Notes under the pieces: model-generated
The model's input: only the letters and a program-made list of their open reading frames with translations
The model's database searches: none
Told to the model about the DNA's origin: nothing
DNA from: Nocardia salmonicida NBRC 13393
Lineage (GTDB): Bacteria > Actinomycetota > Actinomycetes > Mycobacteriales > Mycobacteriaceae
DNA: 64,000 nucleotides
Reading direction: 5' to 3'
Assembly (NCBI RefSeq): GCF_001613085.1
Contig: NZ_BDBR01000002.1
Location: 434,001 to 498,000 of the forward strand
Made by a program: the position numbers and the translations under genes
In this document: piece after piece, positions 38,731-48,891 of the stretch
Layout: each line of letters opens with the position of its first letter
Position numbering within the stretch: the first letter of the stretch is position 1

Positions 38731-40617
38731 ATGGGTACCGCAACGCTGTGGCTGCTGCCCGCCCTCCCGCTCGCAGGCGCGATCGTTCTGCTCCTATTCG
38801 GCCGTTTCACCGACCGCTTCGGCCCGTATCTGGCCACCGCGGCCGCGGTGGCCTCGTTCGCTGTCGCCGTCGTCGCGTTCGTCGGCATGCTCGGGCGCGC
38901 CGACGCCGACCGGGCCGTGCACGAGGAACTGTTCAACTGGGTCTCCGCCGGTGATCTCCAAGTCGGTTTCAGCCTGCAGTTGGACCAGCTGTCGATCTGC
39001 TTCGCGCTGCTCATCACCGGTGTCGGGTCGCTGATCCATCTCTACTCGATCGGCTACATGAGCCACGACCCGGGCAAGCGCCGGTTCTTCGGCTATCTCA
39101 ACCTGTTCGTGGCCGCCATGCTCGTGCTGGTCCTGGCAGACAACTTCCTCGTGCTGTACCTGGGCTGGGAAGGCGTCGGTCTCGCGTCCTATCTGCTGAT
39201 CGGCTTCTGGTACGAAAAGCCCTCGGCCGCAACGGCGGCGAAGAAGGCGTTCGTGGTGAACCGGGTCGGTGACATGGGCTTGGCCATCGCGATGATGGTC
39301 ATGTTCACGACGTTCGGTTCCTTCGACTTCAGCACCGTGTTCGCGGCGAGCCCCGGCGCGAGCGAAGGCACCCTCACTGCGATCGGGCTGCTGCTGTTGC
39401 TGGCCGCCTGCGGCAAGTCCGCGCAGGTGCCGCTGCAGTCGTGGCTCGGCGACGCGATGGAGGGTCCCACTCCGGTCTCGGCGCTCATCCACGCCGCCAC
39501 CATGGTCACCGCCGGTGTGTACCTGATCGCCCGCTCCAACCCGATCTACGATCTCGCCCCGAACGCGCGGACCGCGGTGATCGCCGTCGGCGCGGTGACG
39601 CTGCTGTTCGGCGCCGTCATCGGCTGCGCCAAGGACGACATCAAGAAGGCACTGGCCGCCTCGACGATGAGCCAGATCGGGTACATGATCCTGGCGGCCG
39701 GCCTCGGCCCGGCCGGCTACGCGTTCGCGATCATGCACCTGCTCACCCACGGCTTCTTCAAGGCGGGACTGTTCCTCGGTGCCGGTTCGGTGATGCACGC
39801 GATGAACGATGAAACCGATATGCGCCGCTACGGCGGTCTGCGCACGCTGATGCCGATCACCTACATCACCTTCGGCCTCGGCTATCTCGCCATCATCGGG
39901 GTGCCACCGCTGTCGGGGTTCTTCTCCAAGGACAAGATCATCGAGGCGGCCTTCGACTACGGCGGAGCCACCGGAATCCTGCTCGGCGTGGTCACTCTCG
40001 TCGGCGCCGCACTCACCGCGTTCTACATGACCAGGGTGATGCTGATGACGTTCTTCGGCGAGCGCCGCTGGAAGCCCGACACCCATCCGCACGAGTCACC
40101 CGCGGTGATGACCGGGCCGATGATCCTGCTCGCGTTCGGTTCGGTCTTCGCGGGCGGACTGTTCGTGTGGGGGTCCTCGCTGGTGAACTGGCTCGAACCT
40201 GTTGTCGGGTCCCATCACGGCGAGCCCGTGATCCCCGCGGCGGTGGTCACCGGCCTGGCCTTGACCGCGGTCGCGATCGGTGTGGCAGTCGCCTACCGCA
40301 AGTACGCCGAGAGCCCGATCCCTGAGCTCGCTCCGGAGCCGGTCAGTGTGCTCACCGCGGCCGCGCGCGCCGATCTCTACGGCGACAAGATCAACGAAGC
40401 GGTCTTCGAACGCCCCGGTCGCCATCTCACGAGGGCGCTGGTGTTCGTCGACGCGAAGGGCGTCGACGGGATCGTCAACGGGACGGCCGCTGGGATCGGC
40501 GGATTGTCGGCGCGAATCCGCAAGGTGCAGACCGGTTTCGTGCGCTCCTACGCCCTGTCCATGTTCACCGGCGCGGCCCTGGTGGCCGCTGCCCTGCTGG
40601 CGGTGAGGTTCTGGTGA
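38731..40617 (+). CDS. nuoL: NADH-quinone oxidoreductase subunit L
   Basis: 628 residues, antiporter-like proton pump at the tip of the membrane arm. Conserved segments: [78 protein letters not shown] and [14 protein letters not shown]. The C-terminal region holds the long amphipathic helix. Starts one base after the nuoK stop. Confidence 0.97.
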   Translation: MGTATLWLLPALPLAGAIVLLLFGRFTDRFGPYLATAAAVASFAVAVVAFVGMLGRADADRAVHEELFNWVSAGDLQVGFSLQLDQLSICFALLITGVGSLIHLYSIGYMSHDPGKRRFFGYLNLFVAAMLVLVLADNFLVLYLGWEGVGLASYLLIGFWYEKPSAATAAKKAFVVNRVGDMGLAIAMMVMFTTFGSFDFSTVFAASPGASEGTLTAIGLLLLLAACGKSAQVPLQSWLGDAMEGPTPVSALIHAATMVTAGVYLIARSNPIYDLAPNARTAVIAVGAVTLLFGAVIGCAKDDIKKALAASTMSQIGYMILAAGLGPAGYAFAIMHLLTHGFFKAGLFLGAGSVMHAMNDETDMRRYGGLRTLMPITYITFGLGYLAIIGVPPLSGFFSKDKIIEAAFDYGGATGILLGVVTLVGAALTAFYMTRVMLMTFFGERRWKPDTHPHESPAVMTGPMILLAFGSVFAGGLFVWGSSLVNWLEPVVGSHHGEPVIPAAVVTGLALTAVAIGVAVAYRKYAESPIPELAPEPVSVLTAAARADLYGDKINEAVFERPGRHLTRALVFVDAKGVDGIVNGTAAGIGGLSARIRKVQTGFVRSYALSMFTGAALVAAALLAVRFW

Positions 40618-42236
40618 ACTCGTTTCCCTGGCTGACGACACTCTGGCTCGCCCCCGCGATCGGTGCGGGTGTGGTGCTCGTCGTGCCCGCCGCCCGGCGC
40701 AATGTGGCGCGCGCCATCGCGTTCGTGGTCTCGATCGGCGTGCTCGCGCTCGCCGTCGTCATCGCGACGCGGTTCCAGCCCGGCGGTGCGCAGTACCAGT
40801 TCGTCGAATCCCACGAATGGATCCCGGCATTCGGTGTCGGCTACACCTTGGGTTTGGACGGCATCGCCACCGCGCTGGTCTTGCTGACGGCGGTGCTGGT
40901 GCCGTTGCTGATCCTGGCAGGCTGGAACGACGACACCGCCACCGGTGACGGACGCCGCACCACCCACATCTACATGGCGTTGATGTTGCTGGTCGAGTCG
41001 ATGGTGCTGATCTCGTTCCTCGCCCTCGATATCCTGCTGTTCTACGTGTTCTTCGAAGCGATGCTGATCCCGATGTACTTCCTCATCGGCGGTTTCGGCA
41101 CCCGCACGTCCGATGCCGCGATCCGCGCCCAACGTTCGCGCGCCGCGGTGAAGTTCCTGCTGTACAACCTGTTCGGTGGGCTGATCATGCTCGCCGCGGT
41201 GATCGGGCTGTACGTGCTCACCGTCACCGCGGGCCTCGGCGAGGGTTCCGCGGGCACCTTCGATCTGCGCGTCGTGGTGGCCGCGGCCAACAACGGTGAG
41301 CTCGGGGGCAGCACCGCGGTTCTCAACGCCCTCTTCCTCGGCTTCATGTTCGCCTTCGCGGTGAAAGCACCGCTGTGGCCACTGCATACGTGGCTGCCCG
41401 ACGCGGCGGTCTCGGCCACCCCGTCCAGCGCGGTGCTCATGATGGCCGTGGTCGACAAGGTCGGCACCTTCGGCATGCTGCGCTACTGCCTGCTGTTGTT
41501 CCCCTTGGCGTCGGACACCTTCGCGCCCCTGGTCATCACCCTGGCCGTGATCGGCATTCTCTACGGCGCGCTGCTCGCGATCGGCCAAACCGATGTGATG
41601 CGCCTGATCGCCTACACCTCGATCTCACACTTCGGGTTCATCATCCTGGGCATCTTCGCCATGACCAGCCAGTCCCAATCGGGGGCGACGCTGTACATGG
41701 TCAACCACGGGCTGTCCACGGCCGCACTGTTTCTCATCGCCGGATTCCTCGTCTCCCGGCGCGGCACCCGGATGATCGCCGAATACGGCGGCGTGCAGAA
41801 GGTCGCGCCGGTGTTGGCCGGGACGTTCCTCATCGCGGGCCTCGCCACCCTCTCGTTGCCCGGGCTGGCGCCGTTCGTCAGCGAATTCCTGGTCCTGGTC
41901 GGCACCTTCCCGAAGTATCAGGTGGCGGCGGTGATCGCGACCGGTGCGCTGGTACTGGCCGCGATCTATGTGCTGTGGCTGTATCAGCGGTTGATGACCG
42001 GCCCGCTGAAGAAGGGCAACGAGCACCTGCGCGATCTGGTGCCGCGTGAGCTGGCCGTGGTGGTGCCGCTGCTGGTCGCGTTGCTGGTGCTCGGGTTCTA
42101 TCCGAAACCGATCCTGGATCTGGTGGATCCCGCGGTGGGACACACCCTGTCGACGATCGGTAAGCACGATCCCGCTCCGACGGTCCCCGCTCCCGAAGCA
42201 GGTGCGGCCACTCCGCCCGCAGGCGGCCACAAATGA
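40614..42236 (+). CDS. nuoM: NADH-quinone oxidoreductase subunit M
   Basis: 540 residues, antiporter-like membrane subunit. Segments include [21 protein letters not shown] (essential glutamate), [17 protein letters not shown] (pump lysine), and [15 protein letters not shown] start overlapping the nuoL stop by 4 bases. The hydrophilic C-terminal tail is rich in alanine and proline. Confidence 0.97.
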   Translation: MNSFPWLTTLWLAPAIGAGVVLVVPAARRNVARAIAFVVSIGVLALAVVIATRFQPGGAQYQFVESHEWIPAFGVGYTLGLDGIATALVLLTAVLVPLLILAGWNDDTATGDGRRTTHIYMALMLLVESMVLISFLALDILLFYVFFEAMLIPMYFLIGGFGTRTSDAAIRAQRSRAAVKFLLYNLFGGLIMLAAVIGLYVLTVTAGLGEGSAGTFDLRVVVAAANNGELGGSTAVLNALFLGFMFAFAVKAPLWPLHTWLPDAAVSATPSSAVLMMAVVDKVGTFGMLRYCLLLFPLASDTFAPLVITLAVIGILYGALLAIGQTDVMRLIAYTSISHFGFIILGIFAMTSQSQSGATLYMVNHGLSTAALFLIAGFLVSRRGTRMIAEYGGVQKVAPVLAGTFLIAGLATLSLPGLAPFVSEFLVLVGTFPKYQVAAVIATGALVLAAIYVLWLYQRLMTGPLKKGNEHLRDLVPRELAVVVPLLVALLVLGFYPKPILDLVDPAVGHTLSTIGKHDPAPTVPAPEAGAATPPAGGHK

Positions 42237-43855
42237 GGACGGACTCCGTGACCATCACCGAGCTCGCGGCCATCGCGCCCGCACCGAGCATCGAATACCA
42301 CCTGCTCGCCCCGATGTTGATCGTGTTCGCGGTCGGTGTGGTGGGCGTGCTCGTCGAAGCGTTCGTGCCACGGCCCTACCGGTATCCGACGCAGTTGACG
42401 CTCGGGGTGGCCGGTGTGGTCGGCGCGCTGGTGTCTGTGGTGCTGCTCGCGGGTACCGAGGGCACGGCGGCGGTGGGCGCGGTGGCCATCGACGGGGTCA
42501 CGTTGTTCCTGCAGGGCACGATCCTGCTGGTCGCGCTGCTGGGTCTGCTCCTGATCGCCGAGCGCGGCGCGGTACCGCGGGCACGCAGCGGGCCGGGGAC
42601 GTGGAGCCGGGCGGCGGCCGCGTTGGATCGAGGGGTCGACGCGTTCACCCCGCAGGCTTCCGCGGTGCCCGGCAGCGCGCACGAGCTCGCCGCGGTGCGC
42701 TCGGGCGTCTCGACCACCGAGGTGTTCCCGCTGACGATGATCGCGGTCGGTGGCCTGCTGCTGTTTCCCGCGTCCAATGATCTGCTGACGATGTTCGTGG
42801 CGCTCGAAGTGCTGTCGCTGCCGCTGTATCTGCTGTGCGGGTTGGCTCGCCGCAGGCGGTTGCTCTCGCAAGAAGCGGCGATGAAGTACTTCCTGCTCGG
42901 TGCGTTCTCCTCCGCGTTCTTCCTCTACGGCGTCGCGCTGCTCTACGGGCAGACCGGCACGGTGTCACTGCCGGGAATCGGTGCGGCACTGGACAAGCAG
43001 CCCGAGAACGCGACCCTGGCCCTGCTCGGCATCGGGATGCTCGCTGTCGGTTTGCTGTTCAAGATCGGTGCCGTCCCGTTCCAGGCCTGGGTTCCCGACG
43101 TCTACCAGGGCGCGCCGACACCGATCACCGCCTTCATGGCCGCCGCCACCAAGATCGCCGCCGTCGGTGCGACCATGCGGGTGCTGATGGTCGGAGTGAA
43201 TGCGCTGAGCTCGGAGTGGCGCCCGGTCATCGCCGCGGTCGCGGTGGCTACGATGATCGTCGGCGCGATCATGGCCATCACCCAGACCGACGTGAAGCGC
43301 ATGCTGGCCTACTCCTCGATCGCCCACGCCGGTTTCCTGCTCGTCGGTATCGTCGCCGCCGACACCGCCGGTGTCGCGGCGGTGCTGTTCTACCTGCTGG
43401 CCTACGGCCTTGGCACCGTCGGTGCGTTCGCGGTGGTCAGCCTGGTCCGCGACGCTTCCGGCGACGAAGCGACCGCGCTGTCCCAATGGGCGGGTCTGGG
43501 ACGCCGATCCCCTTGGCTGGCTTCGGCATTCGCTCTGTTGCTGCTGTCCTTCGCCGGTCTGCCCCTGACCAGTGGATTCGTCAGCAAGTTCGCTGTCTTC
43601 GCGGCCGCTTCCGGTGCCGGCTACACCCCCCTGGTCATCATCGGCGTCGTGTGCAGTGCCATCGCCGCCTTCTTCTACATCCGCGTCATCGTCTTGATGT
43701 TCTTCACCGATCCCCCCTCCGATGCCCCCATCGTGACCGCCCCCTTCGCCACCACGCTGGTCGTGGCATTCAGTGCCGGCGCCACCCTCTTGCTCGGTAT
43801 CTTCCCCCAGCCGGTTCTCGACCTCGCCGAGCGCTCCGCGCTGTTCATCCGCTGA
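42233..43855 (+). CDS. nuoN: NADH-quinone oxidoreductase subunit N
   Basis: 540 residues, third antiporter-like subunit. Conserved parts: LLTMFVALEVLSLPLYLLCGLARRRRLLSQEAAMKYFLLGAF, FKIGAVPFQAWVPDVYQGAPTPITAFMA and MLAYSSIAHAGFLLVG. The start ATG 42233 overlaps the nuoM stop; GTG 42248 is an alternative. The stop shares one base with the next start (TGATG), so the following methyltransferase gene is coupled to the operon. Confidence 0.97.
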   Translation: MRTDSVTITELAAIAPAPSIEYHLLAPMLIVFAVGVVGVLVEAFVPRPYRYPTQLTLGVAGVVGALVSVVLLAGTEGTAAVGAVAIDGVTLFLQGTILLVALLGLLLIAERGAVPRARSGPGTWSRAAAALDRGVDAFTPQASAVPGSAHELAAVRSGVSTTEVFPLTMIAVGGLLLFPASNDLLTMFVALEVLSLPLYLLCGLARRRRLLSQEAAMKYFLLGAFSSAFFLYGVALLYGQTGTVSLPGIGAALDKQPENATLALLGIGMLAVGLLFKIGAVPFQAWVPDVYQGAPTPITAFMAAATKIAAVGATMRVLMVGVNALSSEWRPVIAAVAVATMIVGAIMAITQTDVKRMLAYSSIAHAGFLLVGIVAADTAGVAAVLFYLLAYGLGTVGAFAVVSLVRDASGDEATALSQWAGLGRRSPWLASAFALLLLSFAGLPLTSGFVSKFAVFAAASGAGYTPLVIIGVVCSAIAAFFYIRVIVLMFFTDPPSDAPIVTAPFATTLVVAFSAGATLLLGIFPQPVLDLAERSALFIR

Positions 43856-44484
43856 TGCCCCAGTCCGACCCTCGCCCGCCGACCAGCCACGAACGCCGAT
43901 TCGGCCAACCGTGGAACGCGTCGTATCTCGACGGCCCCGCGCCGTGGGACATCGGCGTTGCCCAACCGGCGGTTGTCCGTCTGGCCGAGGCAGGCGGATT
44001 CTGCGGACCGGTCCTCGACGTAGGGTGCGGCACCGGCGACAACGCGCTGTTCATCGCCGCCCGCGGCCTGCCGGTGTTCGGCGTCGATGTGGCCGAAGCG
44101 GCCTTGGCCGTCGCCAGACGAACAGCCGATGACCGCACTGTCGACGTCGACTTCGCCATGGCCGACGCCCTGCACCTGCAACGTCTGTACCGCCGCTTCG
44201 AGACAATCCTCGACTGCGGTCTGTTCCACACCTTCGACGAGGCCGAACGCGTCGAGTACGTCGCGAGCCTGGCCTCGGTCGCCGACGACGGCGCCGCCCT
44301 GTACGTGTTGTGCTTCAGCGACATCGGAGCCGATATCGGACCTCATCCGGTCAGCGAGGAAGCCCTCGCCGCCCCCTTCGTCGACAGTCCCGCATGGCGG
44401 CTGGCGAACATCGCTCCGGAACAACTGCGAACCCGCTTCAGCGATTCCACCCCCGCCTGGCTAGCGACCGTCCTGCGCAGGTAA
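43855..44484 (+). CDS. Class I SAM-dependent methyltransferase
   Basis: 209 residues. SAM-binding motif I is VLDVGCGTGDNALFIAARG, followed by the acidic residue of VFGVDVAEAAL and the motif ILDCGLFHTFD. It resembles thiopurine/tellurite-resistance-type small-molecule methyltransferases common in mycobacteria and Nocardia. It begins on the last base of the nuoN stop codon, so it is transcribed with complex I. Whether it has anything to do with respiration (for example quinone chemistry) is not shown by its sequence. Confidence 0.88.
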   Translation: MPQSDPRPPTSHERRFGQPWNASYLDGPAPWDIGVAQPAVVRLAEAGGFCGPVLDVGCGTGDNALFIAARGLPVFGVDVAEAALAVARRTADDRTVDVDFAMADALHLQRLYRRFETILDCGLFHTFDEAERVEYVASLASVADDGAALYVLCFSDIGADIGPHPVSEEALAAPFVDSPAWRLANIAPEQLRTRFSDSTPAWLATVLRR

Positions 44485-44495
44485 GACCTTCGGAC

Positions 44496-44526
44496 TTGAC
44501 CTCGAGAGAAGTTGAGCTTCTAGTGT
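44496..44526 (+). promoter_or_regulatory. MerR-type promoter upstream of imine reductase-like gene
   Basis: TTGACC (44496-44501) and TAGTGT (44521-44526) are separated by 19 bases holding an imperfect dyad (CTCGA...TTGAG). This elongated spacing is the mark of MerR-activated promoters. The ATG at 44534 lies 7 bases past the -10, suggesting a leaderless mRNA. No merR-type gene is adjacent. Confidence 0.6.
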
Positions 44527-44533
44527 CCGGTCC

Positions 44534-45415
44534 ATGAGCGGACACGAAAATACACCGGCAGTCGCAGTTCTGGGTTTGGGCGAGATGGGGTCGGCACTGG
44601 CCGCAGCTCTCGTGGAGAGTGGTCACCGTGTCACCGTGTGGAACCGGTCGCCAGACAGAGCGGATCCGCTGGTGGCCAAGGGAGCCCGGTGGGCCGCGTC
44701 ATCGGCGGAGGCGGTCGGAGCAGCCGAGGTGGTGATCGTCAATGTCACCGGTGGCGCGGTGGCAGCGGAACTGTTGCGCGCGGCGGGGTCGCGGCTCGCG
44801 GAGCGAACCGTGGTCGACCTGACCGACGGGACCTCCGAACAGGCCACTGCCACTGAGAAATTGGCGAACGAATACGGCGCGGACTACCTGCACGGCCAGA
44901 TCATGACCATCGCCCCGGGCATCGGCTCCCCCGAGACGCTGGTGTTCTACGGCGGCGCCCGCCATGCCTTCGACCAGTATGAAACCCTGCTCCAGGTTCT
45001 CGGCGGCCGCGCCACTTACGTCTCTGCCGACCCGGGCGTACCGGCGCTGTACGGCATGGCCGTACACGACATCATGTGGGGCCTGCTGAACGGATTCCTC
45101 CACGCCGCAGCACTTCTCGGCAACGCAGGGCTTCGGATCGACGAGTTCCACCAGCAGGCGCTGCCCTCCTTGGCGGCCCTGCCGACCCTGTTCCCGATGC
45201 TGGCGAAGGAAATAGATCACGGTCAATTCGCCACCCCTTTCGGCGACCTGAGCCACCACCTGCCCTCCCTCGATGACCTGATCGCCGAAAGCCAGGCCCG
45301 AGGCATCGATACAGATCTGCCCACTTACACGCGAAGCCTGGTCGCCGAGGCCATCGCGGCAGGCCACGGACAGGACAGCTACTCCCGACTGGTCGAACAC
45401 TTCGGCCGTCGATGA
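44534..45415 (+). CDS. NAD(P)-binding protein of the imine reductase / beta-hydroxyacid dehydrogenase family
   Basis: 293 residues. The N-terminal Rossmann domain begins GLGEMGSALAAALVESGH (residues about 14-31), with VWNRSPDRADPL typical of NADPH preference. The long helix and dimerisation domain contain GMAVHDIMWGLLNGFLHAAALLG and resemble imine reductases. In those the residue after LY is usually the catalytic aspartate or tyrosine; here it reads PALYG, so the chemistry may differ. It has its own MerR-type promoter and ends at a strong bidirectional terminator. Confidence 0.85.
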   Translation: MSGHENTPAVAVLGLGEMGSALAAALVESGHRVTVWNRSPDRADPLVAKGARWAASSAEAVGAAEVVIVNVTGGAVAAELLRAAGSRLAERTVVDLTDGTSEQATATEKLANEYGADYLHGQIMTIAPGIGSPETLVFYGGARHAFDQYETLLQVLGGRATYVSADPGVPALYGMAVHDIMWGLLNGFLHAAALLGNAGLRIDEFHQQALPSLAALPTLFPMLAKEIDHGQFATPFGDLSHHLPSLDDLIAESQARGIDTDLPTYTRSLVAEAIAAGHGQDSYSRLVEHFGRR

Positions 45416-45420
45416 TCGGC

Positions 45421-45453
45421 CGTGGAGGGGCGCTACGTCAGCGCCCCTCCACG
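45421..45453. terminator. Bidirectional hairpin terminator
   Basis: A 14-bp perfect stem CGTGGAGGGGCGCT / AGCGCCCCTCCACG with a 5-base loop lies between two convergent genes. It overlaps the last codons of the acetyltransferase gene on the minus strand. Confidence 0.8.
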
Positions 45454-46010
45454 CCAGAAGTGCCGCTTTGCCCCAGAACTGTGATCCGATACCGCCGCGC
45501 CGGACCGAGTTCGGTGTCCTCGATCGCCTCGAGTACGCCACCCTGGCGTTCGATCGTCTTCGCCGACCCGACATTGTCGGCCGCGCAGACTGCCGACACG
45601 TGGTCCATGCCCGCCGTTCTCGCGTCAGCGATGATCTGACCCAATGCCCAGGTCGCCAGACCGCGTCGACGCGCGGAAGGACGGATCCCGTAACCGATAT
45701 GGCCGAATTTCCGCACGAAGTCACCGGTCCCGTGCCTCAACGCGATCCCACCGAGTACACGATCACCCTCGACTATCCAGCGATACGAGCAGCGCCGGTC
45801 GCCACTCTCCGCCGATGCGGCGGCGAGCCGCGCCACCCAGACCTCGAATCCAGCCACGGAGTCCACGTCGTCACTCGGCAGCAGGCCGAAACCGTCCTCG
45901 TGGGCACCGGGACCCCACTCCGCATGCGCCTCGCGCCACGTGCTGTACAGATCGACGGAGGGTGCGATCAACGCGGGCGCTCCCGGACCGTCAGTTCCGC
46001 TGTCTCGCAC
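45438..46010 (-). CDS. GNAT family N-acetyltransferase
   Basis: 190 residues. The acetyl-CoA-binding loop is seen in GIRPSARRRGLATWALGQII (R/Q-x-x-G-x-A type), with the preceding strand GHIGYGI and the following NVGSAKTIERQGGVLEAI as in RimJ-like small-molecule acetyltransferases. The proposed GTG start at 46010 overlaps the end of the TetR gene by 20 bases, and a start slightly inside is possible. Transcribed with the TetR gene, which suggests shared control. Substrate unknown. Confidence 0.84.
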   Translation of the reverse strand: MRDSGTDGPGAPALIAPSVDLYSTWREAHAEWGPGAHEDGFGLLPSDDVDSVAGFEVWVARLAAASAESGDRRCSYRWIVEGDRVLGGIALRHGTGDFVRKFGHIGYGIRPSARRRGLATWALGQIIADARTAGMDHVSAVCAADNVGSAKTIERQGGVLEAIEDTELGPARRYRITVLGQSGTSGVEGR

Positions 46011-46599
46011 CGATGCTCCCCACGATCAGATCGGTCAGCGCCGAGACTGCCTCCTCGGCCGACGTCGCGCCCAGGTTCAGTTCCGCGGCCAGCGTTTCGG
46101 CCGCCCCCAGCACGCCGACACAGCGCAGCCGCAGCGCCGCGGTGGTGAGTGCGGAGAACGGTTGCAGGGTGGCCGCCATCCAGTCTCGGTAGCTGTCGAG
46201 CATGTCGTGCTGGATCGCTTGGACGTCCGGGTTCGCTTTCAGCGCGGCGGAGATCGCGTCGAACTCGGGCATGTCGGTGGCGCAGGCGAAGTAGGCGGCG
46301 CCCATGACGCGTGCGATCTCGTCGACGGTCGGGGTGGCGTCGCGGACGGCTTGTTCCGAGGCCAGGCGGTGGCGTTCGTCGAGTTGCCGATAGAGCGCGA
46401 GCAACAGTTCGGGGCGGGTGCCGAAGTGGTCGTAGACGATCGGCCTGCTCACTCCTGCGGCTTCGGCGAGGGTGGCCAGGGTCAGGCCGTCGGTGCCGTG
46501 CTCGCGGACCAACGTCAAGGCGGTATCGAGCAGTTGCTCGCGCCTGGCCGGCTTCGCCAACCGAGCCGATCGTGTGGTCATCGTCCTCCCTTGCGCCAT
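45991..46599 (-). CDS. TetR family transcriptional regulator
   Basis: 202 residues. The N-terminal helix-turn-helix is REQLLDTALTLVREHGTDGLTLATLAEAAGVSRPIVYDHF, the standard TetR form. The C-terminal ligand domain is of the AcrR-like length. It is divergent from the saccharopine dehydrogenase-like gene; a perfect 10-bp palindrome lies in the 65 bases between the two starts, so it almost certainly represses that gene and itself. Confidence 0.92.
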   Translation of the reverse strand: MAQGRTMTTRSARLAKPARREQLLDTALTLVREHGTDGLTLATLAEAAGVSRPIVYDHFGTRPELLLALYRQLDERHRLASEQAVRDATPTVDEIARVMGAAYFACATDMPEFDAISAALKANPDVQAIQHDMLDSYRDWMAATLQPFSALTTAALRLRCVGVLGAAETLAAELNLGATSAEEAVSALTDLIVGSIGARQRN

Positions 46600-46621
46600 T
46601 CCTCCAGTTTAGCTACAAAGA

Positions 46622-46644
46622 GTAAGTTACAAACTGTAACTTAC
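46622..46644. promoter_or_regulatory. TetR-type operator
   Basis: GTAAGTTACA-AAC-TGTAACTTAC is a perfect 10-bp inverted repeat with a 3-base centre, 23 bp before the TetR-type gene start and 20 bp before ATG 46665. It is AT-rich against a GC-rich background. Confidence 0.85.
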
Positions 46645-46664
46645 GGGCTGGAGAGGAATTCACC

Positions 46665-47675
46665 ATGGAGAAATCGGTACTGATCATGGGTGGTTCGGGG
46701 CTGGCGGGGTCGGACACCGCCGCCCTGTTGCGCCGGTGGTATCCGACCCTGCCGTTGAGCATCGCGGGTCGCGATCTCGGCCGGGCGCAACGTGTGGCCG
46801 ACGAACTCGGCACCGCGACCGCTGTCACGATCGATCTGTCCCGCCGCGATCTCGGTCTCGCCGATGCCGCCTACTCGGCGGTGGTCGCGACACTGTGGGA
46901 CGACCGACTCAACGGCCTGCACTTCGCACAGGACCACGGACTGCCCTACCTCAGCATCTCCAGCGGCCTGCTCGACATCGGCCCGGAGATCGTCGCGGGC
47001 GCGCAAAGGTCGAGTACGGCACCGGTTCTGGTCGCCAGCCACTTGATGGCGGGAATCATCGTTCTCGCCGTACTGGATTCCGCGCGCGAGTTCGACAGTG
47101 TCGACTCGGTTCGAGTCGGTGTCGCCCTCGACGACACCGACACCGGCGGACCGGCGGGAATCGCGGACCTGGAGCGCTGGTCGGCCGTCACCTCGGCAGG
47201 CCCGGTGCGACGCGACGGCGTCTTCACCTGGCTCACCGAGGCCGACGCACGAGCCGACGTCTACACGGTCGACGGCACCGCGCTGCCCGGTCAGAGCATC
47301 CCGGTTCTCGATGTGCCGAGCCTGGCCCTCGCGACCGGTGCACCGAATGTCCGGGTCGACTTCGCAGTGGGCGAGACCCCGACCAGACGTCGCGGCGAAC
47401 CTGCCTCCCTCGAGATCAGCATCGATCTCGTCGGCACCGACTCGACCGGCGAACCGATCGCGAGGGCACAGCATCTCGTCCATCGGGACGGGCAGCGCCC
47501 GTTGACTGCCCTGGGGATCGCGCTCGGCGTCGAAAGGCTGCTCGGCCTGCGCGGCGATCGCCCCGCACCGGGCGTCCACACCCCGGAAGCACTGGTCGAC
47601 CCCGCCTACGCGGTCGAGCGATTGAGCGAGATCGGTGCCGTGTGGCATCGAGACGGCGGTGCCCCCAGGTCGTGA
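46665..47675 (+). CDS. Saccharopine dehydrogenase-like NAD(P)-binding protein
   Basis: 336 residues. The N-terminal dinucleotide motif is VLIMGGSGLAGSDTA (residues about 5-19), then LSIAGRDLGRAQRVADEL as in saccharopine dehydrogenase NADP-binding domains. It has SISSGLL at the end of the nucleotide domain. The C-terminal part is beta-rich and unassigned. Much shorter than true lysine-pathway enzymes, so it is a small oxidoreductase of unknown substrate. Its expression is likely derepressed when the divergent TetR protein binds its ligand. Confidence 0.85.
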   Translation: MEKSVLIMGGSGLAGSDTAALLRRWYPTLPLSIAGRDLGRAQRVADELGTATAVTIDLSRRDLGLADAAYSAVVATLWDDRLNGLHFAQDHGLPYLSISSGLLDIGPEIVAGAQRSSTAPVLVASHLMAGIIVLAVLDSAREFDSVDSVRVGVALDDTDTGGPAGIADLERWSAVTSAGPVRRDGVFTWLTEADARADVYTVDGTALPGQSIPVLDVPSLALATGAPNVRVDFAVGETPTRRRGEPASLEISIDLVGTDSTGEPIARAQHLVHRDGQRPLTALGIALGVERLLGLRGDRPAPGVHTPEALVDPAYAVERLSEIGAVWHRDGGAPRS

Positions 47676-47692
47676 CCCGGAGGCCGACGTGC

Positions 47693-48829
47693 CTACCGCA
47701 CCGAGCGGAAGAACTCGCGCACGTCCTCGACCAGCAGGTCGGGCGCTTCCATCGCGGCGAAGTGCCCGCCGCGGTCGTATTCGGTCCAGCGGACGAGGTT
47801 GTTCTGTTTCTCGGCGATGCCGCGAATCGTGGAGTCGCCGGGGAAGACCGCGACCGCTGTCGGGACACCGGAGCTGGGTAGGTCGGCGCCCCACTGTTGG
47901 GATTCCTTGTACAGGCGCATCGAGGATCCGGCGGTGCCGGTGAACCACAGGATCGCGATTTCGGCGAGCATGGCGTCGCGGTCGAGGGAGTCCTCGGGCA
48001 GCGCGGCGGCGGGGTCCTTGTAGGTGTTGACGACGTCGACGATCCAGGCGAGCAGGCCGACCGGCGAATCGGTGAGCGCGTGGGCCAGGGTGTGGGGGCG
48101 GGTGCCGTGGACACCCGCGTAGGCCGAGGTTTCGTTGCTGCTCCAATCCTGGAGTGCGGCAAGCTTTTCCTGATCCCGCTCGGTGTAGCCCGCGCCGTCG
48201 TCGTTCCAGGCGGGGATGGTGATCGCGGCGTTGAGGTGCACGCCGGCGACTCGCGCGGTGTCGACGCGACCCAGTTGCGGGGCGATGAACGAGCCCGCGT
48301 CGCCGCCCTGCGTGCCGTAGCGTTCGTAGCCCAGTTCGCTCATCAGCCCGGCGATCAGTTCGGCGGATCGCTCGGTCGCGGCGTGGCCGGGCTGATGCGT
48401 GGGTCCGGAGAAGCCGAAACCGGGCAGGGACGGGATGACGAGGTCGAACGCGTCGCGCGGGTCGCCGCCGTGCGCACGCGGGTCGGTGAGCGGTCCGATT
48501 GTCGCGCCGAAGTCGGTGAACGGCCAGCCGTGCACGAGCACCAGCGGCAGCGCGTCCGGTTCGCCAGAGCGGACGTGGGTGAAGTGCAGGCGCTGTCCGT
48601 CGATCTCGGTGACGAACTGCGGGTGGGCGTTGCGTGCGGCTTCGGCGGCGCGCCAGTCGAACCCGGTCCGCCAGTAGTCGGCGAGATCGCGCAGGTAGCT
48701 GGTGGGCAGGCCATAGGTCCAGCCGGCGCCGGGCAGGTCCTCGGCCCAGCGGATGCGGGCGAGCCGCTCGTGCAGGTCGTCGAGTTCGGGCTGTGGGATG
48801 TCGATTCGGAAGGTGTCGATGTCGCTCAT
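47693..48829 (-). CDS. Epoxide hydrolase (microsomal type, EHN domain)
   Basis: 378 residues, starting at MSDIDTF rather than the longer frame, because the EHN domain begins immediately ([22 protein letters not shown]). The alpha/beta hydrolase core has [11 protein letters not shown] (oxyanion HGWP), the nucleophile in [10 protein letters not shown] (aspartate), and a C-terminal histidine in [11 protein letters not shown]. It opens epoxides to diols. Divergent from the WYL-domain regulator over 62 bp that contain an inverted repeat. Confidence 0.92.
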   Translation of the reverse strand: MSDIDTFRIDIPQPELDDLHERLARIRWAEDLPGAGWTYGLPTSYLRDLADYWRTGFDWRAAEAARNAHPQFVTEIDGQRLHFTHVRSGEPDALPLVLVHGWPFTDFGATIGPLTDPRAHGGDPRDAFDLVIPSLPGFGFSGPTHQPGHAATERSAELIAGLMSELGYERYGTQGGDAGSFIAPQLGRVDTARVAGVHLNAAITIPAWNDDGAGYTERDQEKLAALQDWSSNETSAYAGVHGTRPHTLAHALTDSPVGLLAWIVDVVNTYKDPAAALPEDSLDRDAMLAEIAILWFTGTAGSSMRLYKESQQWGADLPSSGVPTAVAVFPGDSTIRGIAEKQNNLVRWTEYDRGGHFAAMEAPDLLVEDVREFFRSVR

Positions 48830-48849
48830 ACCGACAACGCTAGGTTCCA

Positions 48850-48872
48850 CTTAGGTCAGTATCGTTCCTAAG
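48850..48872. promoter_or_regulatory. Inverted repeat between epoxide hydrolase and WYL regulator genes
   Basis: CTTAGG-N11-CCTAAG, perfect 6-bp arms one helical turn and a half apart, placed in the middle of a 62-bp divergent promoter region. It is a likely binding site for the adjacent WYL-type regulator. Confidence 0.55.
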
Positions 48873-48891
48873 TTCGCGGCATGATGAACAG

